64,000 bases of DNA from Hyphomicrobiales bacterium (lineage in GTDB: Bacteria > Pseudomonadota > Alphaproteobacteria > Rhizobiales > Rhizobiaceae). The position numbers were made by a program, and so were the translations under genes. The stretch covers positions 327,775 through 391,774 of the forward strand of contig UCMS01000008.1 of NCBI GenBank assembly GCA_900473805.1, written 5' to 3'. A model generated the notes under the pieces. It was not told where the DNA came from and ran no database searches. It saw nothing but the letters and a program-made list of their open reading frames with translations. Shown here piece by piece: positions 7,664 to 16,073 of the stretch (position 1 is its first letter; each line of letters starts with the position of its first letter).

Positions 7664-8014
7664 TTGCGCAATCCTATGTATCTGGTCCGTAGCGAGCACC
7701 GCGTCTTCAATCTGCGCTGGCCTGTACCTAGGCAACTGCATCCAAAAAACAGAATCGCGTTTCTGAAGATTTCGCTCTCCACCAGAGAGCCAAGCGTGGC
7801 ATTGCGGCTTTCAGGAATCTTGGTCCACATTGGTGAACAGATTAACAGGCAGGGGATCGCGGAGCTGATGACGTTTGAAGAGATCTTGGATGTCCTGCGT
7901 ACTCATTTCCGAGAGATGCTCGACAAGGAGAAGAAGCGCAGTGGCCGAGAGGGAAGGCTCACGTTTGATCAACTGGATGACTACAGATCCAAGTTGAATG
8001 ACACCAATAGCTGA
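7664..8014 (+). pseudogene. Integrase N-terminal remnant (DUF6538-like domain)
   Basis: Residues about 5-60 (MYLVRSEHRVFNLRWPVP, then LKISLSTREPSVALRL) follow the N-terminal arm domain found in front of many phage tyrosine integrases (yLxxR..xyxFRxxxP...I..SL.T.....A). The frame then ends after 116 residues with a helical stretch and no core-binding or catalytic domain. It is therefore probably the remains of an integrase. The TTG start at 7664 has an AGGGA box; an in-frame ATG follows at 7676. It points towards the core-chromosome junction at about 8.85 kb, the position expected of an integrase next to its attachment site. Confidence 0.55.
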
Positions 8015-8071
8015 GAAGAATGCGCGGCGGTTGAGTTTCGCCGACGAGCACCAGCTTTAGGAGGTATTAGC

Positions 8072-8353
8072 ATGACTATGGAAACAGAGGCCTACCGCTA
8101 TTGGCTGGGCCTGATGCTGATCCACGCCGCGACGGGAATCAAGACCTCACGCGAGCTCATAGAGCGGCACCTAAGAGATCTGAAGGATGGAGTACCTCTG
8201 GAGCACAAGAATCATGCGGTCCTAAGCGACGCCCAGTTCGATGAAGAGAATCTAGTGCGTTATCCGATGTACGAGGCAGTCGCGATGGAGATCATAGAGC
8301 GATTGGTCGCTTACGAGCACAGCCACGACATTAGAGATCTGGGGCTGACCTAA
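8072..8353 (+). CDS. Hypothetical 93-aa protein upstream of MazF-like toxin
   Basis: A strong AGGAGG box lies seven bases before the ATG, so the gene is probably expressed. The product is helical and acidic (DLKDGVPLEHKN, LSDAQFDEENLVRYPMYEAV), with no recognised domain. It sits 54 bases upstream of a PemK/MazF-type toxin gene in the same direction, the position in which an antitoxin would be expected, yet it lacks the AbrB/MazE, RHH or Phd signatures. A new antitoxin type or an unrelated gene are both open. Confidence 0.6.
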   Translation: MTMETEAYRYWLGLMLIHAATGIKTSRELIERHLRDLKDGVPLEHKNHAVLSDAQFDEENLVRYPMYEAVAMEIIERLVAYEHSHDIRDLGLT

Positions 8354-8407
8354 CGCCGCGAGAAAAAACCTGCTGGGTGAGGCGACATCTTTCAGTAGAA
8401 TTGGATT

Positions 8408-8815
8408 ATGCCGATTCGATATGCCGTTGCGCCCGGAACACTTCTTCTCTGCAACTATGCTCTCGGTGGCTTCATGCCGCCTGAGATGGTCAAGCGGCGC
8501 CCTGCGATCGTGATTTCCCCCAGGCTTCCTCATCGAGATGGACTGTGTGCAGTCGTTCCACTTTCCACGTCCCCGCCTGAAAGGAACTTCAACTATGTGG
8601 TGGAGATCACCCTGGATCCGGCGTTGCCAGCGCCATTTGATTCGCCGGTGATGTGGGCAAAGTGCGACATGATCGCAACCGTAGGCTTTGAGCGCCTCGA
8701 TCTCTTCCGAGGTGGGCGCGATACCAATGGCAACCGCAAGTATCTGACAAGACGTGTCGACACTGAGACATTCGAAAGGATCAAAGCTGGCATTCGATGT
8801 GGGCTTGGAATTTAA
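8408..8815 (+). CDS. PemK/MazF family toxin-like protein
   Basis: This is a 135-residue protein of the MazF/PemK/CcdB-fold family, whose members are sequence-specific endoribonucleases. The family blocks are present: PGTLLLCNY (9-17), PPEMVKRRPAIVISP (24-38, with the usual Arg-Arg-Pro), LCAVVPLST (46-54), and the MWAKCDMIATV..RLDLF block (81-98), which is typical of the solo rhizobial branch. It stands at the right end of the mobile region. No known antitoxin is beside it; the 93-aa gene upstream is the only candidate partner. RNase activity is inferred from the family. Confidence 0.85.
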   Translation: MPIRYAVAPGTLLLCNYALGGFMPPEMVKRRPAIVISPRLPHRDGLCAVVPLSTSPPERNFNYVVEITLDPALPAPFDSPVMWAKCDMIATVGFERLDLFRGGRDTNGNRKYLTRRVDTETFERIKAGIRCGLGI

Positions 8816-8816
8816 C

Positions 8817-8846
8817 TTGACCTTAACGAGCAAACACCCATATTCA
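8817..8846 (+). promoter_or_regulatory. Possible sigma-70 promoter of a small RNA
   Basis: TTGACC at 8817-8822 is followed after 18 bases by TATTCA (8841-8846). The -35 box is good, the -10 box moderate. Transcription would start near 8853, directly before three consecutive hairpins. Confidence 0.4.
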
Positions 8847-8852
8847 ACATGA

Positions 8853-8940
8853 TCGCTGGCGGCGAAAGCCGTTCAGCCTCAAGACCTCCATGGAGGCAGA
8901 CCCCGCCAAGGCGATAACAAGCGTGGCGGGGTTTCTTGTT
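8853..8940 (+). ncRNA. Candidate small RNA with intrinsic terminator
   Basis: Three hairpins follow one another without an open frame. The first, 8855-8877, has the stem CGGC/GCCG closed by a GAAA (GNRA) tetraloop and extended by GCTG/CAGC. The second is the palindrome CCTCCATGGAGG at 8885-8896. The third, 8900-8932, pairs CCCCGCCA with TGGCGGGG and is followed by TTTCTTGTTTT, a good intrinsic terminator. With the promoter-like boxes upstream this resembles rhizobial trans-acting sRNAs of about 90 bases with three hairpins. CCUCC in the second loop could pair with ribosome-binding sites. A plain terminator for the MazF gene is the alternative. Confidence 0.5.
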
Positions 8941-9047
8941 TTAGAGATCCGTTGGGTCGATACCTAGCGGGACAAAGAACCCGTGGTCTTCGTCCCCAAG
9001 ACGACCATTCAGCCTTCAGAGTCGTCAACCTTTCTTCAACCACGCCG

Positions 9048-10025
9048 TCATCCCCCCGCCCCATAGCCCTTCAACCTCCGTCGCGTATCCGACGGGCTTT
9101 CGCGAAAATGCGCGCGGTAGCTGCGGGAAAAGGCCGAGGCCGAGTTGAAGCCGGTGGCGGCGGCGATGTCGGCGAAGGCGATGCGGGTTTCGATCACTTT
9201 GCGGCGGGCGGCGTTGAGGCGGAGCGCCAGATAATGAATGTGCGGCGGGGCGCCGATCGCCTCTATAAATAAGGTTTGCAGCCGTCTTTCGCTGATGCCG
9301 ATGCGGCGGGCCAGCCGCACCAGCGGCAGCGGTTGTTCCAGATGCTCCTCCATCACCCGCATCGCCTGGCTGACGCGCGGGTCGGCAAGCCGGATGCTGC
9401 CGGTCGAGGGCATGGCGGTGGCATTGCTGCTGACGCCACCCTGCTCGTAGATGAACTGACGTGACACTTCGAGCGCCAGCGAATAGCCGTGGCGGCGGCG
9501 GATCAGTTCCAGCATCAGGTCGAGCGTCGGCAGCGAACCGCCGGTGGTGATGCGCTTGCCGTCGATGACGAAGCGCTCGCGCACCGTCTTCACCTGCGGA
9601 TAGGCGGCGGCGAAGTCGTCATAATCTTCCCAGTGCAGGGTCGCGGAAAAATTGTCGAGCAGAGCCGTGTCCGCCAGCAGCCAGGCGCCGGATTCGATGC
9701 CGGCGACGATGCTGCGATGCCGCGCCGATTTCGCCAGCAGACGCTTCAGGTCCGATGTGGCGTGGCGTTTCCAGTTGTGGCTCGACAGGACGAAGAGAGG
9801 GTCTTCCTCACTGCCCGGCTGGAAAGGACCATCGACCGGGATCGGAATATGGCTCTTGGTTTCGATCGGCCGTCCGTCGGGACTGAGGATCCGCCAGCGA
9901 TAGAGCTCCAGCCCGCTTACCCGGTTTGCCAGGCGCAAGGGTTCGATGACCGAGGCGACCAGAATGAGATTGGTATCGGGTACGACGAGAAGGTCGAGCG
10001 TGGTGGTGGAGCTGGAATCGGACAT
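9048..10025 (-). CDS. cdhR: GlxA-type AraC family regulator, probable carnitine catabolism activator CdhR
   Basis: This 325-residue regulator has an N-terminal DJ-1/PfpI-like domain (about 10-180, starting LDLLVVPDTNLILVASVIEPL) and a C-terminal AraC domain (about 220-320) with two helix-turn-helix units (LVRLARRIGISERRLQ and FADIAAATGFNSASAFSRSY). It is of the CdhR/GbdR type, which in pseudomonads and rhizobia switches on carnitine genes. The ATG at 10025 was chosen over a longer frame that overlaps the divergent operon. Divergent position to the cleavage enzyme and the carnitine dehydrogenase, 112 bases apart, supports control of that operon. Confidence 0.85.
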   Translation of the reverse strand: MSDSSSTTTLDLLVVPDTNLILVASVIEPLRLANRVSGLELYRWRILSPDGRPIETKSHIPIPVDGPFQPGSEEDPLFVLSSHNWKRHATSDLKRLLAKSARHRSIVAGIESGAWLLADTALLDNFSATLHWEDYDDFAAAYPQVKTVRERFVIDGKRITTGGSLPTLDLMLELIRRRHGYSLALEVSRQFIYEQGGVSSNATAMPSTGSIRLADPRVSQAMRVMEEHLEQPLPLVRLARRIGISERRLQTLFIEAIGAPPHIHYLALRLNAARRKVIETRIAFADIAAATGFNSASAFSRSYRAHFRESPSDTRRRLKGYGAGG

Positions 10026-10137
10026 GCGGCACGGATCTCGCGATGTTGCCGATAGTGTATAGAAACTATCCGATCCTGCAAAGCATGCTGCGGCATTCTG
10101 TCTCGTAATAGGGCCAACGAACGAGGGAGAACAATCC
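10026..10137. promoter_or_regulatory. Divergent control region cdhR / carnitine operon
   Basis: A gap of 112 bases lies between the two divergent start codons. It contains the AT-rich core GATAGTGTATAGAAACTATC at about 10047-10066, an imperfect inverted repeat (GATAGT...ACTATC) that may be the operator of the AraC-type regulator or of RNA polymerase access on both sides. Confidence 0.5.
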
Positions 10138-11040
10138 GTGCCTTTGACCATGAACCGTGATGTCTTCATCACCTGCGCCGTCACCGGCGCCGGAGACACC
10201 ACCTCGAAATCGCCGCATGTGCCGATCACTCCCAAGCAGATCGCCGAGTCCGCCATTGATGCCGCGAAGGCCGGTGCCGCCGTCGTGCATTGCCATGTGC
10301 GCGATCCGGAAACGGGTGCCGCCAGCCGCCGCAACGATCTCTACAAGGAAGTGACCGACCGCATCCGCTCGGCAGATGTCGACGTCGTCCTAAACCTGAC
10401 CGCCGGCATGGGCGGGGACCTGATTTTCGGCAATGTCGAGCAGCCTTTGCCGCTCAACCCTAAGGGCACCGACATGGCCGGCGCGACCGAGCGCGTGTCG
10501 CATGTTGCCGAATGCCTGCCGGAAATCTGCACGCTCGATTGCGGCACGATGAATTTCTCGCTCGGCGATTATGTCATGACCAACACGCCGTCGATGCTGC
10601 GTGCCATGGCGAAGCAGATGACCGATCTCGGCGTGCGCCCCGAGATCGAAGCCTTCGACACGGGCCATCTGTGGTTCGCCAAGCAGCTGGTCGAGGAAGG
10701 CCTGATCGAGGATCCGGTCCTCATCCAGCTCTGCATGGGCATTCCCTGGGGCGCGCCTGATGACCTCAACACCTTCATGGCGATGGTCAACAATGTGCCA
10801 GCGAGCTGGACCTTCTCTGCCTTCTCCATCGGCCGCAATGCCATGGCCTATCCGGCGGCTGCCGTGCTTGCCGGCGGCAATGTGCGCGTCGGGCTGGAAG
10901 ACAATCTCTATGCCGGCAAGGGCCTGCTCGCCACCAATGCCCAGCTCGTCGAAAAGGCCGTGACCGTGATCGAGGGCATGGGCGCCCGGATCATCGGGCC
11001 GGACGAGGTGCGCAAGAAGCTCAAGCTCACCAAGCGCTGA
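10138..11040 (+). CDS. Betaine-keto-acid cleavage enzyme (BKACE; dehydrocarnitine:acetyl-CoA trimethylamine-acetyl transferase)
   Basis: This 300-residue (beta/alpha)8 enzyme of the BKACE (DUF849) family has the zinc motif AVVHCHVRDPETG (His51, His53) and the GAPDDLNTFMAMV segment typical of the family. Family members condense a beta-keto acid with acetyl-CoA. Beside a carnitine dehydrogenase the expected substrate is 3-dehydrocarnitine, giving betainyl-CoA and acetoacetate. The GTG at 10138 is preferred because a GAGGGAG box stands eight bases before it; the later ATG at 10150 is too far. It is the first gene of the operon. Confidence 0.88.
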   Translation: MPLTMNRDVFITCAVTGAGDTTSKSPHVPITPKQIAESAIDAAKAGAAVVHCHVRDPETGAASRRNDLYKEVTDRIRSADVDVVLNLTAGMGGDLIFGNVEQPLPLNPKGTDMAGATERVSHVAECLPEICTLDCGTMNFSLGDYVMTNTPSMLRAMAKQMTDLGVRPEIEAFDTGHLWFAKQLVEEGLIEDPVLIQLCMGIPWGAPDDLNTFMAMVNNVPASWTFSAFSIGRNAMAYPAAAVLAGGNVRVGLEDNLYAGKGLLATNAQLVEKAVTVIEGMGARIIGPDEVRKKLKLTKR

Positions 11041-11109
11041 TGCCTCGCCCGTTCCGCGCGATTGCGGGGGGCGGGTCACTCGACAAACCGACATGCGGAC
11101 GAGAACGTG

Positions 11110-12597
11110 ATGAGCAGAATTCAAAAGGCGGCCTGTATTGGCGGCGGAGTGATCGGCGGAGCCTGGGCGGCGCGTTTCGTGCTCGCCGGCATCGACACCA
11201 CGATCTTCGATCCGCATCCGGAGGCCGAGCGCATCATCGGCGAAGTCATGGCCAATGCCGAACGTGCCTACGAGATGCTGACCATGGCGCCGCTGCCGCC
11301 CAAGGGAAAGCTCACCTATGCGGCCTCGCTTGAGGAGGCGGTCGCCGGCGCCGACTGGATCCAGGAAAGCGTGCCGGAGCGTGTCGAACTCAAGCGCGGC
11401 GTTATCACCCAGATCGATGCGGCAGCCGACCCCAAGGCGCTGATCGGCTCCTCGACCTCCGGAATCCTGCCCACCGATCTGCAGCACGACATGAACCATC
11501 CCGAACGCATGTTCGTCGCGCATCCCTATAATCCTGTCTATCTCCTGCCGCTCGCCGAACTCGTCGGCGGCGAAAAGACCAGCCGCGCCGTGCTGGAAGA
11601 TGCCAAGGCGAAGCTCGCGCCGATCGGCATGAAGGGCGTGATCCTCAACAAGGAGATCGAAGGTTTCGTCGGCGACCGCTTGCTGGAAGCGCTGTGGCGC
11701 GAGGCGCTCTGGCTGATCAAGGACGACATCTGCGACACCGAGACCCTCGACGACGTCATCCGCTATTCCTTCGGCATGCGCTGGGCGCAGATGGGCCTGT
11801 TCGAGACCTATCGGATCGCCGGCGGCGAAGCCGGCATGCGGCATTTCCTCGCCCAGTTCGGCCCCTGCCTCGCCTGGCCCTGGACCAAGCTCACCGACGT
11901 GGTCGACCTCAACGACGAACTCGTCGACAAGATCGCCGGCCAGTCGGACGCCCAGTCGGGCGCGCGCGGCATCCGTGATCTCGAACGCATCCGCGACCAG
12001 AACCTCGTCGGCATCATGCAGGCCCTGAAGGCCGGCGATGCCGGTCGCGGCTGGGGCTCCGGCAAGTTGCTGGCGGAGTTCGAGGCGCATCTCTGGTCGG
12101 CAGCACCCGCGCCCGCTGCCGCAGACACCACCGAGCCGATCAAGCTTGCGGACTTCCGCGTGCATCCGTCCTGGGTCGACTACAACGGCCACATGACCGA
12201 ATACCGCTATAGCCAGTGTTTTGCCGACAGTTCCGATGCGCTGCTGCGCTTCATCGGCGTGGACATGGACTATGTTGGTGCCGGCCACAGCTATTACACG
12301 GTCGAAAATCATCTGCGGCTGCTCGACGAGTGCAAGCTGGGCGATGCTCTTTACGTCGAAGTCCAATTGCTGCCCTCGGATGGCAAGAAGCTGCACAGCT
12401 TCTTCTGGCTGCGGCGCGCCTCGGACGATAGTCTGGTGGCGACCTGCGAACACCTGATGCTGCATGTCTCCTCGGCCGAAGGCAAAACCGTGCCGCCACT
12501 GCCGGCGATCCTCGCCAAGCTCGAACCGCTGATCGCCGGTCATGCTTCGCTGCCGGTGCCCGATGGTGCCGGTCGGCATGTCGGGCAGAAGAGGTAG
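11110..12597 (+). CDS. lcdH: L-carnitine dehydrogenase fused to a thioesterase domain
   Basis: This is a 495-residue two-domain protein. Residues 1-320 are a 3-hydroxyacyl-CoA dehydrogenase-type NAD domain (GGGVIGG at 11-17, then a C-terminal helical domain with IEGFVGDRLLEALWREAL), as in carnitine 3-dehydrogenase. Residues about 345-480 form a hot-dog thioesterase (HPSWVDYNGHMTEYRY). This fusion is known from rhizobia, where the dehydrogenase oxidises L-carnitine to dehydrocarnitine and the thioesterase releases glycine betaine from betainyl-CoA made by the neighbouring cleavage enzyme. The ATG at 11110 matches the family start; the longer frame begins without a ribosome site. Confidence 0.92.
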   Translation: MSRIQKAACIGGGVIGGAWAARFVLAGIDTTIFDPHPEAERIIGEVMANAERAYEMLTMAPLPPKGKLTYAASLEEAVAGADWIQESVPERVELKRGVITQIDAAADPKALIGSSTSGILPTDLQHDMNHPERMFVAHPYNPVYLLPLAELVGGEKTSRAVLEDAKAKLAPIGMKGVILNKEIEGFVGDRLLEALWREALWLIKDDICDTETLDDVIRYSFGMRWAQMGLFETYRIAGGEAGMRHFLAQFGPCLAWPWTKLTDVVDLNDELVDKIAGQSDAQSGARGIRDLERIRDQNLVGIMQALKAGDAGRGWGSGKLLAEFEAHLWSAAPAPAAADTTEPIKLADFRVHPSWVDYNGHMTEYRYSQCFADSSDALLRFIGVDMDYVGAGHSYYTVENHLRLLDECKLGDALYVEVQLLPSDGKKLHSFFWLRRASDDSLVATCEHLMLHVSSAEGKTVPPLPAILAKLEPLIAGHASLPVPDGAGRHVGQKR

Positions 12598-12637
12598 CCC
12601 TATGTCGCAACCCGGACCGAAGGCAGGAGGATAAGGC

Positions 12638-13798
12638 ATGGATTTCGCCCTCACCGCAGAGCAGCAGATGATCGTCGATACGGTCCGCGGCTTCGTGGAG
12701 AGCGAACTCTATCCGCTCGAAGATCAGGTCGAGAAACAGGGTTTTGTCCCGCCTGAGATGGGCTGGGAGATCGCGGCCAAGGTGAAGCAACTCGGTTTCT
12801 TCGCCTGCAACATGCCGGAAGAAGTTGGCGGCGGCGGGCTCGACCACCAGACCTTCACCCTGGTTGAACGCGAACTCGGTCGTGCCTCCATGGCGCTCAC
12901 CGTCTTCTTCGGCCGACCCTCCGGGATCCTGATGGGCTGCAATGACGACCAGCGCGAACGCTATCTGCTGCCGGCCACGCGTGGCGACAAGTTCGATGCC
13001 CTGGCCATGACCGAACCCGGCGCGGGCTCGGACCTGCGCGGCATGAGTTGCACGGCCCGCCCCGACGGCGATGACTGGGTCCTCAACGGCACCAAACATT
13101 TCATCAGCCATGCCAATATCGCTGATTTCGTCATCGTCTTCGTCGCCACCGGCGAGGAAGAAACGCCGAAGGGCGTCAAGAAGCTGATCACCTGTTTCCT
13201 GGTTGATCGCGGCACACCCGGCTTCACCATCCGTGACGGCTATTCCTCCGTGTCCCATCGCGGTTACCAGAACTGCATCCTCGATTTCGACGATTGTCGC
13301 CTGCCTTCGGCGCAGATCCTCGGCGAGGTCCACAAGGGCTTCGAGCTTGCCAATGCCTGGCTCTACGGCACACGGCTGACGGTCGCCGCGAGCTGCGTCG
13401 GTCGGGCGCGGCGGGTCTTCGACCTCGCGGTCCCCTATGCCGCCGAGCGGCACCAGTTCGGCAAGCCGATTGGCGCCAACCAGGGCGTTTCCTTCAAGCT
13501 CGCTGACATGATCACCGAGATCGATGCGGCTGGCTATCTGACGCTCGCCGCCGCCTGGCGCCTCGACCAGGGGCTGCCGGCGAACCGCGAAATCGCCTCC
13601 GCCAAGCTCTATGCTTCGGAAATGCTCTCCCGCGTCACCGACGAGGCGATCCAGATCCATGGCGGCATGGGCTTAATGGACGACCTGCCACTGGCGCGCT
13701 TCTGGCGCGACGCACGGGTGGAGCGGATCTGGGACGGCACCTCTGAAATCCAGCGGCACATTATCAGCCGCGACCTGTTGCGGCCGTTTGGAGCATGA
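12638..13798 (+). CDS. Acyl-CoA dehydrogenase (CaiA-like, probable gamma-butyrobetainyl/crotonobetainyl-CoA enzyme)
   Basis: This is a 386-residue FAD enzyme with the family blocks AMTEPGAGSDLRG (about 124-136), the middle beta domain, and IQIHGGMGLMDDLPLARFWRD near the C-terminus. A GGAGG box precedes the ATG. Lying inside a carnitine operon with an acyl-CoA ligase and a hydratase, it probably oxidises gamma-butyrobetainyl-CoA to crotonobetainyl-CoA, feeding carnitine formation. A role for another short acyl-CoA cannot be excluded from sequence alone. Confidence 0.85.
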   Translation: MDFALTAEQQMIVDTVRGFVESELYPLEDQVEKQGFVPPEMGWEIAAKVKQLGFFACNMPEEVGGGGLDHQTFTLVERELGRASMALTVFFGRPSGILMGCNDDQRERYLLPATRGDKFDALAMTEPGAGSDLRGMSCTARPDGDDWVLNGTKHFISHANIADFVIVFVATGEEETPKGVKKLITCFLVDRGTPGFTIRDGYSSVSHRGYQNCILDFDDCRLPSAQILGEVHKGFELANAWLYGTRLTVAASCVGRARRVFDLAVPYAAERHQFGKPIGANQGVSFKLADMITEIDAAGYLTLAAAWRLDQGLPANREIASAKLYASEMLSRVTDEAIQIHGGMGLMDDLPLARFWRDARVERIWDGTSEIQRHIISRDLLRPFGA

Positions 13799-14003
13799 TC
13801 ATGGCGAACGGCTCCCCACACTCGATCCGAGATATCTCAGACTCCTCCCCCCGATGGCCACAGGACCCGCATCAGGGCCTGTGGCCGGGCAGGCATGCCG
13901 ATCTTAGGACATCCCGGGCTGGAAGACGTGGCTCTGGTCGCGCCTTTCCAGGCGAGCCGGCTCGGCATTACCCGACAGACGGTCGGCTCGGCAGGGTGCT
14001 TGA

Positions 14004-16070
14004 ATGACGACAAACGCCCGCTCGCCGCTCACCCGCCTGATCCGTCCGCAATCCATCGCCGTCTTCGGCGGCAAGGAAGCGGCACGGGTGGTGGAACAGT
14101 GCGGCAAGGCGGGCTATCGTGGGCAGATTTGGCCCGTGCATCCGACGCGCGAGACGGTCCATGGCCATCGCTGCTATCGCTCCGCCGCCGATCTTCCCGG
14201 CGCGCCGGATGCCGCCTTCATCGGCGTCAATCGCACGCTCACGGTCGAGATTCTGCGTGAGCTCTCCCAGCGCGGCGCCGGTGGCGCCATCTGCTACGCT
14301 TCGGGCTTTGCAGAAGCCGCTGCAGAATTGCCCGACGGCCCCGCTCTGCAGGCGGAACTGGTCGCGGCAGCCGGCACCATGGCCATGTTGGGCCCCAATT
14401 GCTACGGCTTCATCAACATGCTCGATGACGCGCTGCTCTGGCCCGACCAGCACGGCATGGTCCATGTTGACAGGGGTGTGGCCATCCTCACCCAGTCATC
14501 CAACATCGCGCTCAACATTTCGATGCAGGCCCGCGGCCTGCCGATCGCCTATCTGATGACGGCCGGAAACCAGGCCCAGACGGGGCTTTCGGCACTGGCT
14601 GCTGCGGCGATGGAAGACGAGCGGGTGACGGCCGTCGGGCTGCATATCGAAAGCTTCGACGATCTCGACGCACTGCAGCATCTGGCACGCCGCGCCCGGG
14701 CGCTGCGAAAGCCAGTGGTTGCGTTGAAGGTCGGAAGATCGGCTGCCGCCCAGCGCGCAACGTTGTCCCATACCGCCTCGCTCGCCGGCAATGATCGGGT
14801 TTCTTCGGCGCTGCTCAAACGCCTCGGCATCGGCCGCGTGCATTCCCTGCCGCAGATGCTGGAAACGCTGAAACTCCTGCATGTCTGTGGGCCGCTCGCC
14901 TCCAACTCTGTCTCGTCGATGAGCTGTTCCGGTGGCGAGGCCTCGTTGATGGCCGATGCCGGTGTCGGCAAGGCGGTCGAGTTCCGCGATCTTCCCCCGC
15001 AGCACCTGCCCGAACTTCGGGAAACGCTCGGCGCGATGGTCACCTTGTCCAATCCGCTCGATTACCACACCTTCGTCTGGGGTGATCGTACGCGCCAGGC
15101 CAAAGCCTTCTCCTCGGTCATGCGCGGCGGCTATGGCATCAATCTTGTGGTGCTCGACTTCCCGCGTGCCGACCGTTGCGATGCCACCGATTGGACCACG
15201 ACCGTCGATGCCGTGATCGATGCGCGACGGGCGACAGGTGCGGCCGCCGCGATCGTCTCCAGCCTGTCGGAAACCATGCCGGAAACCGTCGCGACCCGGC
15301 TTGTTGCCGAAGGCATCGTGCCCTTCTGCGGGATCGATGAGGCACTCTGCGCCATTGAAGTCGCCCACCAAATTCATGCCACCTGGGCAAAACCGGCGGC
15401 CGCGCCGGTTCTGTCCGCAAACCTGGTAGAGACCGACATCACCACCTTCTACGAGGAGCGTGCCAAACCCAGGCTTGCCGCCTATGGCGTGCCGATCCCC
15501 TACGGCATGGTCGCCGACCGGCCGGAAAACGCGGTCGCGATCGCAGAACGGCTCGGTTATCCGGTCGCGCTCAAGGGCCTCGGCATCGCCCACAAAAGCG
15601 ATGTCGGAGCCGTTCGGCTCAACATCCGAAGTGCCGGAGAAGTTCTCGCCGCAGCCTCCGCCATGAGCGCGGTTGCCGAACGCTTCCTCGTCGAGAAAAT
15701 GGCCCCGAAACCGGTGGCGGAGCTCATTGTCGGGGCGCTGCGCGATCCGGTCGTCGGTCCGGTGCTGACCCTGGGCGCCGGAGGCGTGCTGGTCGACCTC
15801 ATCGATGACAGCACCGTCCTGCTCCTCCCCACGAATGCCCAGGAAATCCGCGCCGCCCTGGCGGAACTCAAGGTGTCAAAGTTGATTGAAGGCTATCGCG
15901 GCGGCCCGTCAGGCGATATGAACGCACTGATACAACTCGTCGCCTCTGTCGCAGATTATGTCGCAGACAACGCAACGAGATTGGAAGAACTGGACCTTAA
16001 TCCGGTTCTGGTGCTGCCGGAAGGCGAAGGCGCAATTGCCGTCGACGCCTTCATCCGGATGAGGAGTTAA
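14004..16070 (+). CDS. ADP-forming acyl-CoA synthetase (acetate-CoA ligase family)
   Basis: This is a 688-residue protein. An N-terminal CoA-binding Rossmann domain (about 8-135, PQSIAVFGGKEAARVVEQC) is followed by two succinyl-CoA-ligase-like domains (140-440) and a C-terminal ATP-grasp domain (about 470-688, GYPVALKGLGIAHKSDVGAV). This acs/Pat-like layout makes acyl-CoA with ADP release. In this operon it is the obvious candidate to activate gamma-butyrobetaine, crotonobetaine or carnitine with CoA, in place of the AMP-forming CaiC of E. coli. A 205-base gap separates it from the dehydrogenase gene. Four bases separate it from the hydratase gene. Confidence 0.87.
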   Translation: MTTNARSPLTRLIRPQSIAVFGGKEAARVVEQCGKAGYRGQIWPVHPTRETVHGHRCYRSAADLPGAPDAAFIGVNRTLTVEILRELSQRGAGGAICYASGFAEAAAELPDGPALQAELVAAAGTMAMLGPNCYGFINMLDDALLWPDQHGMVHVDRGVAILTQSSNIALNISMQARGLPIAYLMTAGNQAQTGLSALAAAAMEDERVTAVGLHIESFDDLDALQHLARRARALRKPVVALKVGRSAAAQRATLSHTASLAGNDRVSSALLKRLGIGRVHSLPQMLETLKLLHVCGPLASNSVSSMSCSGGEASLMADAGVGKAVEFRDLPPQHLPELRETLGAMVTLSNPLDYHTFVWGDRTRQAKAFSSVMRGGYGINLVVLDFPRADRCDATDWTTTVDAVIDARRATGAAAAIVSSLSETMPETVATRLVAEGIVPFCGIDEALCAIEVAHQIHATWAKPAAAPVLSANLVETDITTFYEERAKPRLAAYGVPIPYGMVADRPENAVAIAERLGYPVALKGLGIAHKSDVGAVRLNIRSAGEVLAAASAMSAVAERFLVEKMAPKPVAELIVGALRDPVVGPVLTLGAGGVLVDLIDDSTVLLLPTNAQEIRAALAELKVSKLIEGYRGGPSGDMNALIQLVASVADYVADNATRLEELDLNPVLVLPEGEGAIAVDAFIRMRS

Positions 16071-16073
16071 AGC

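Noticed and set aside
10390..12654. Very long antisense frame (754 codons) opposite the carnitine genes
   Set aside because: It is the mirror of well-supported genes; high GC coding sequence leaves long open antisense frames. The product is His/Asp/Arg-rich with no family features.
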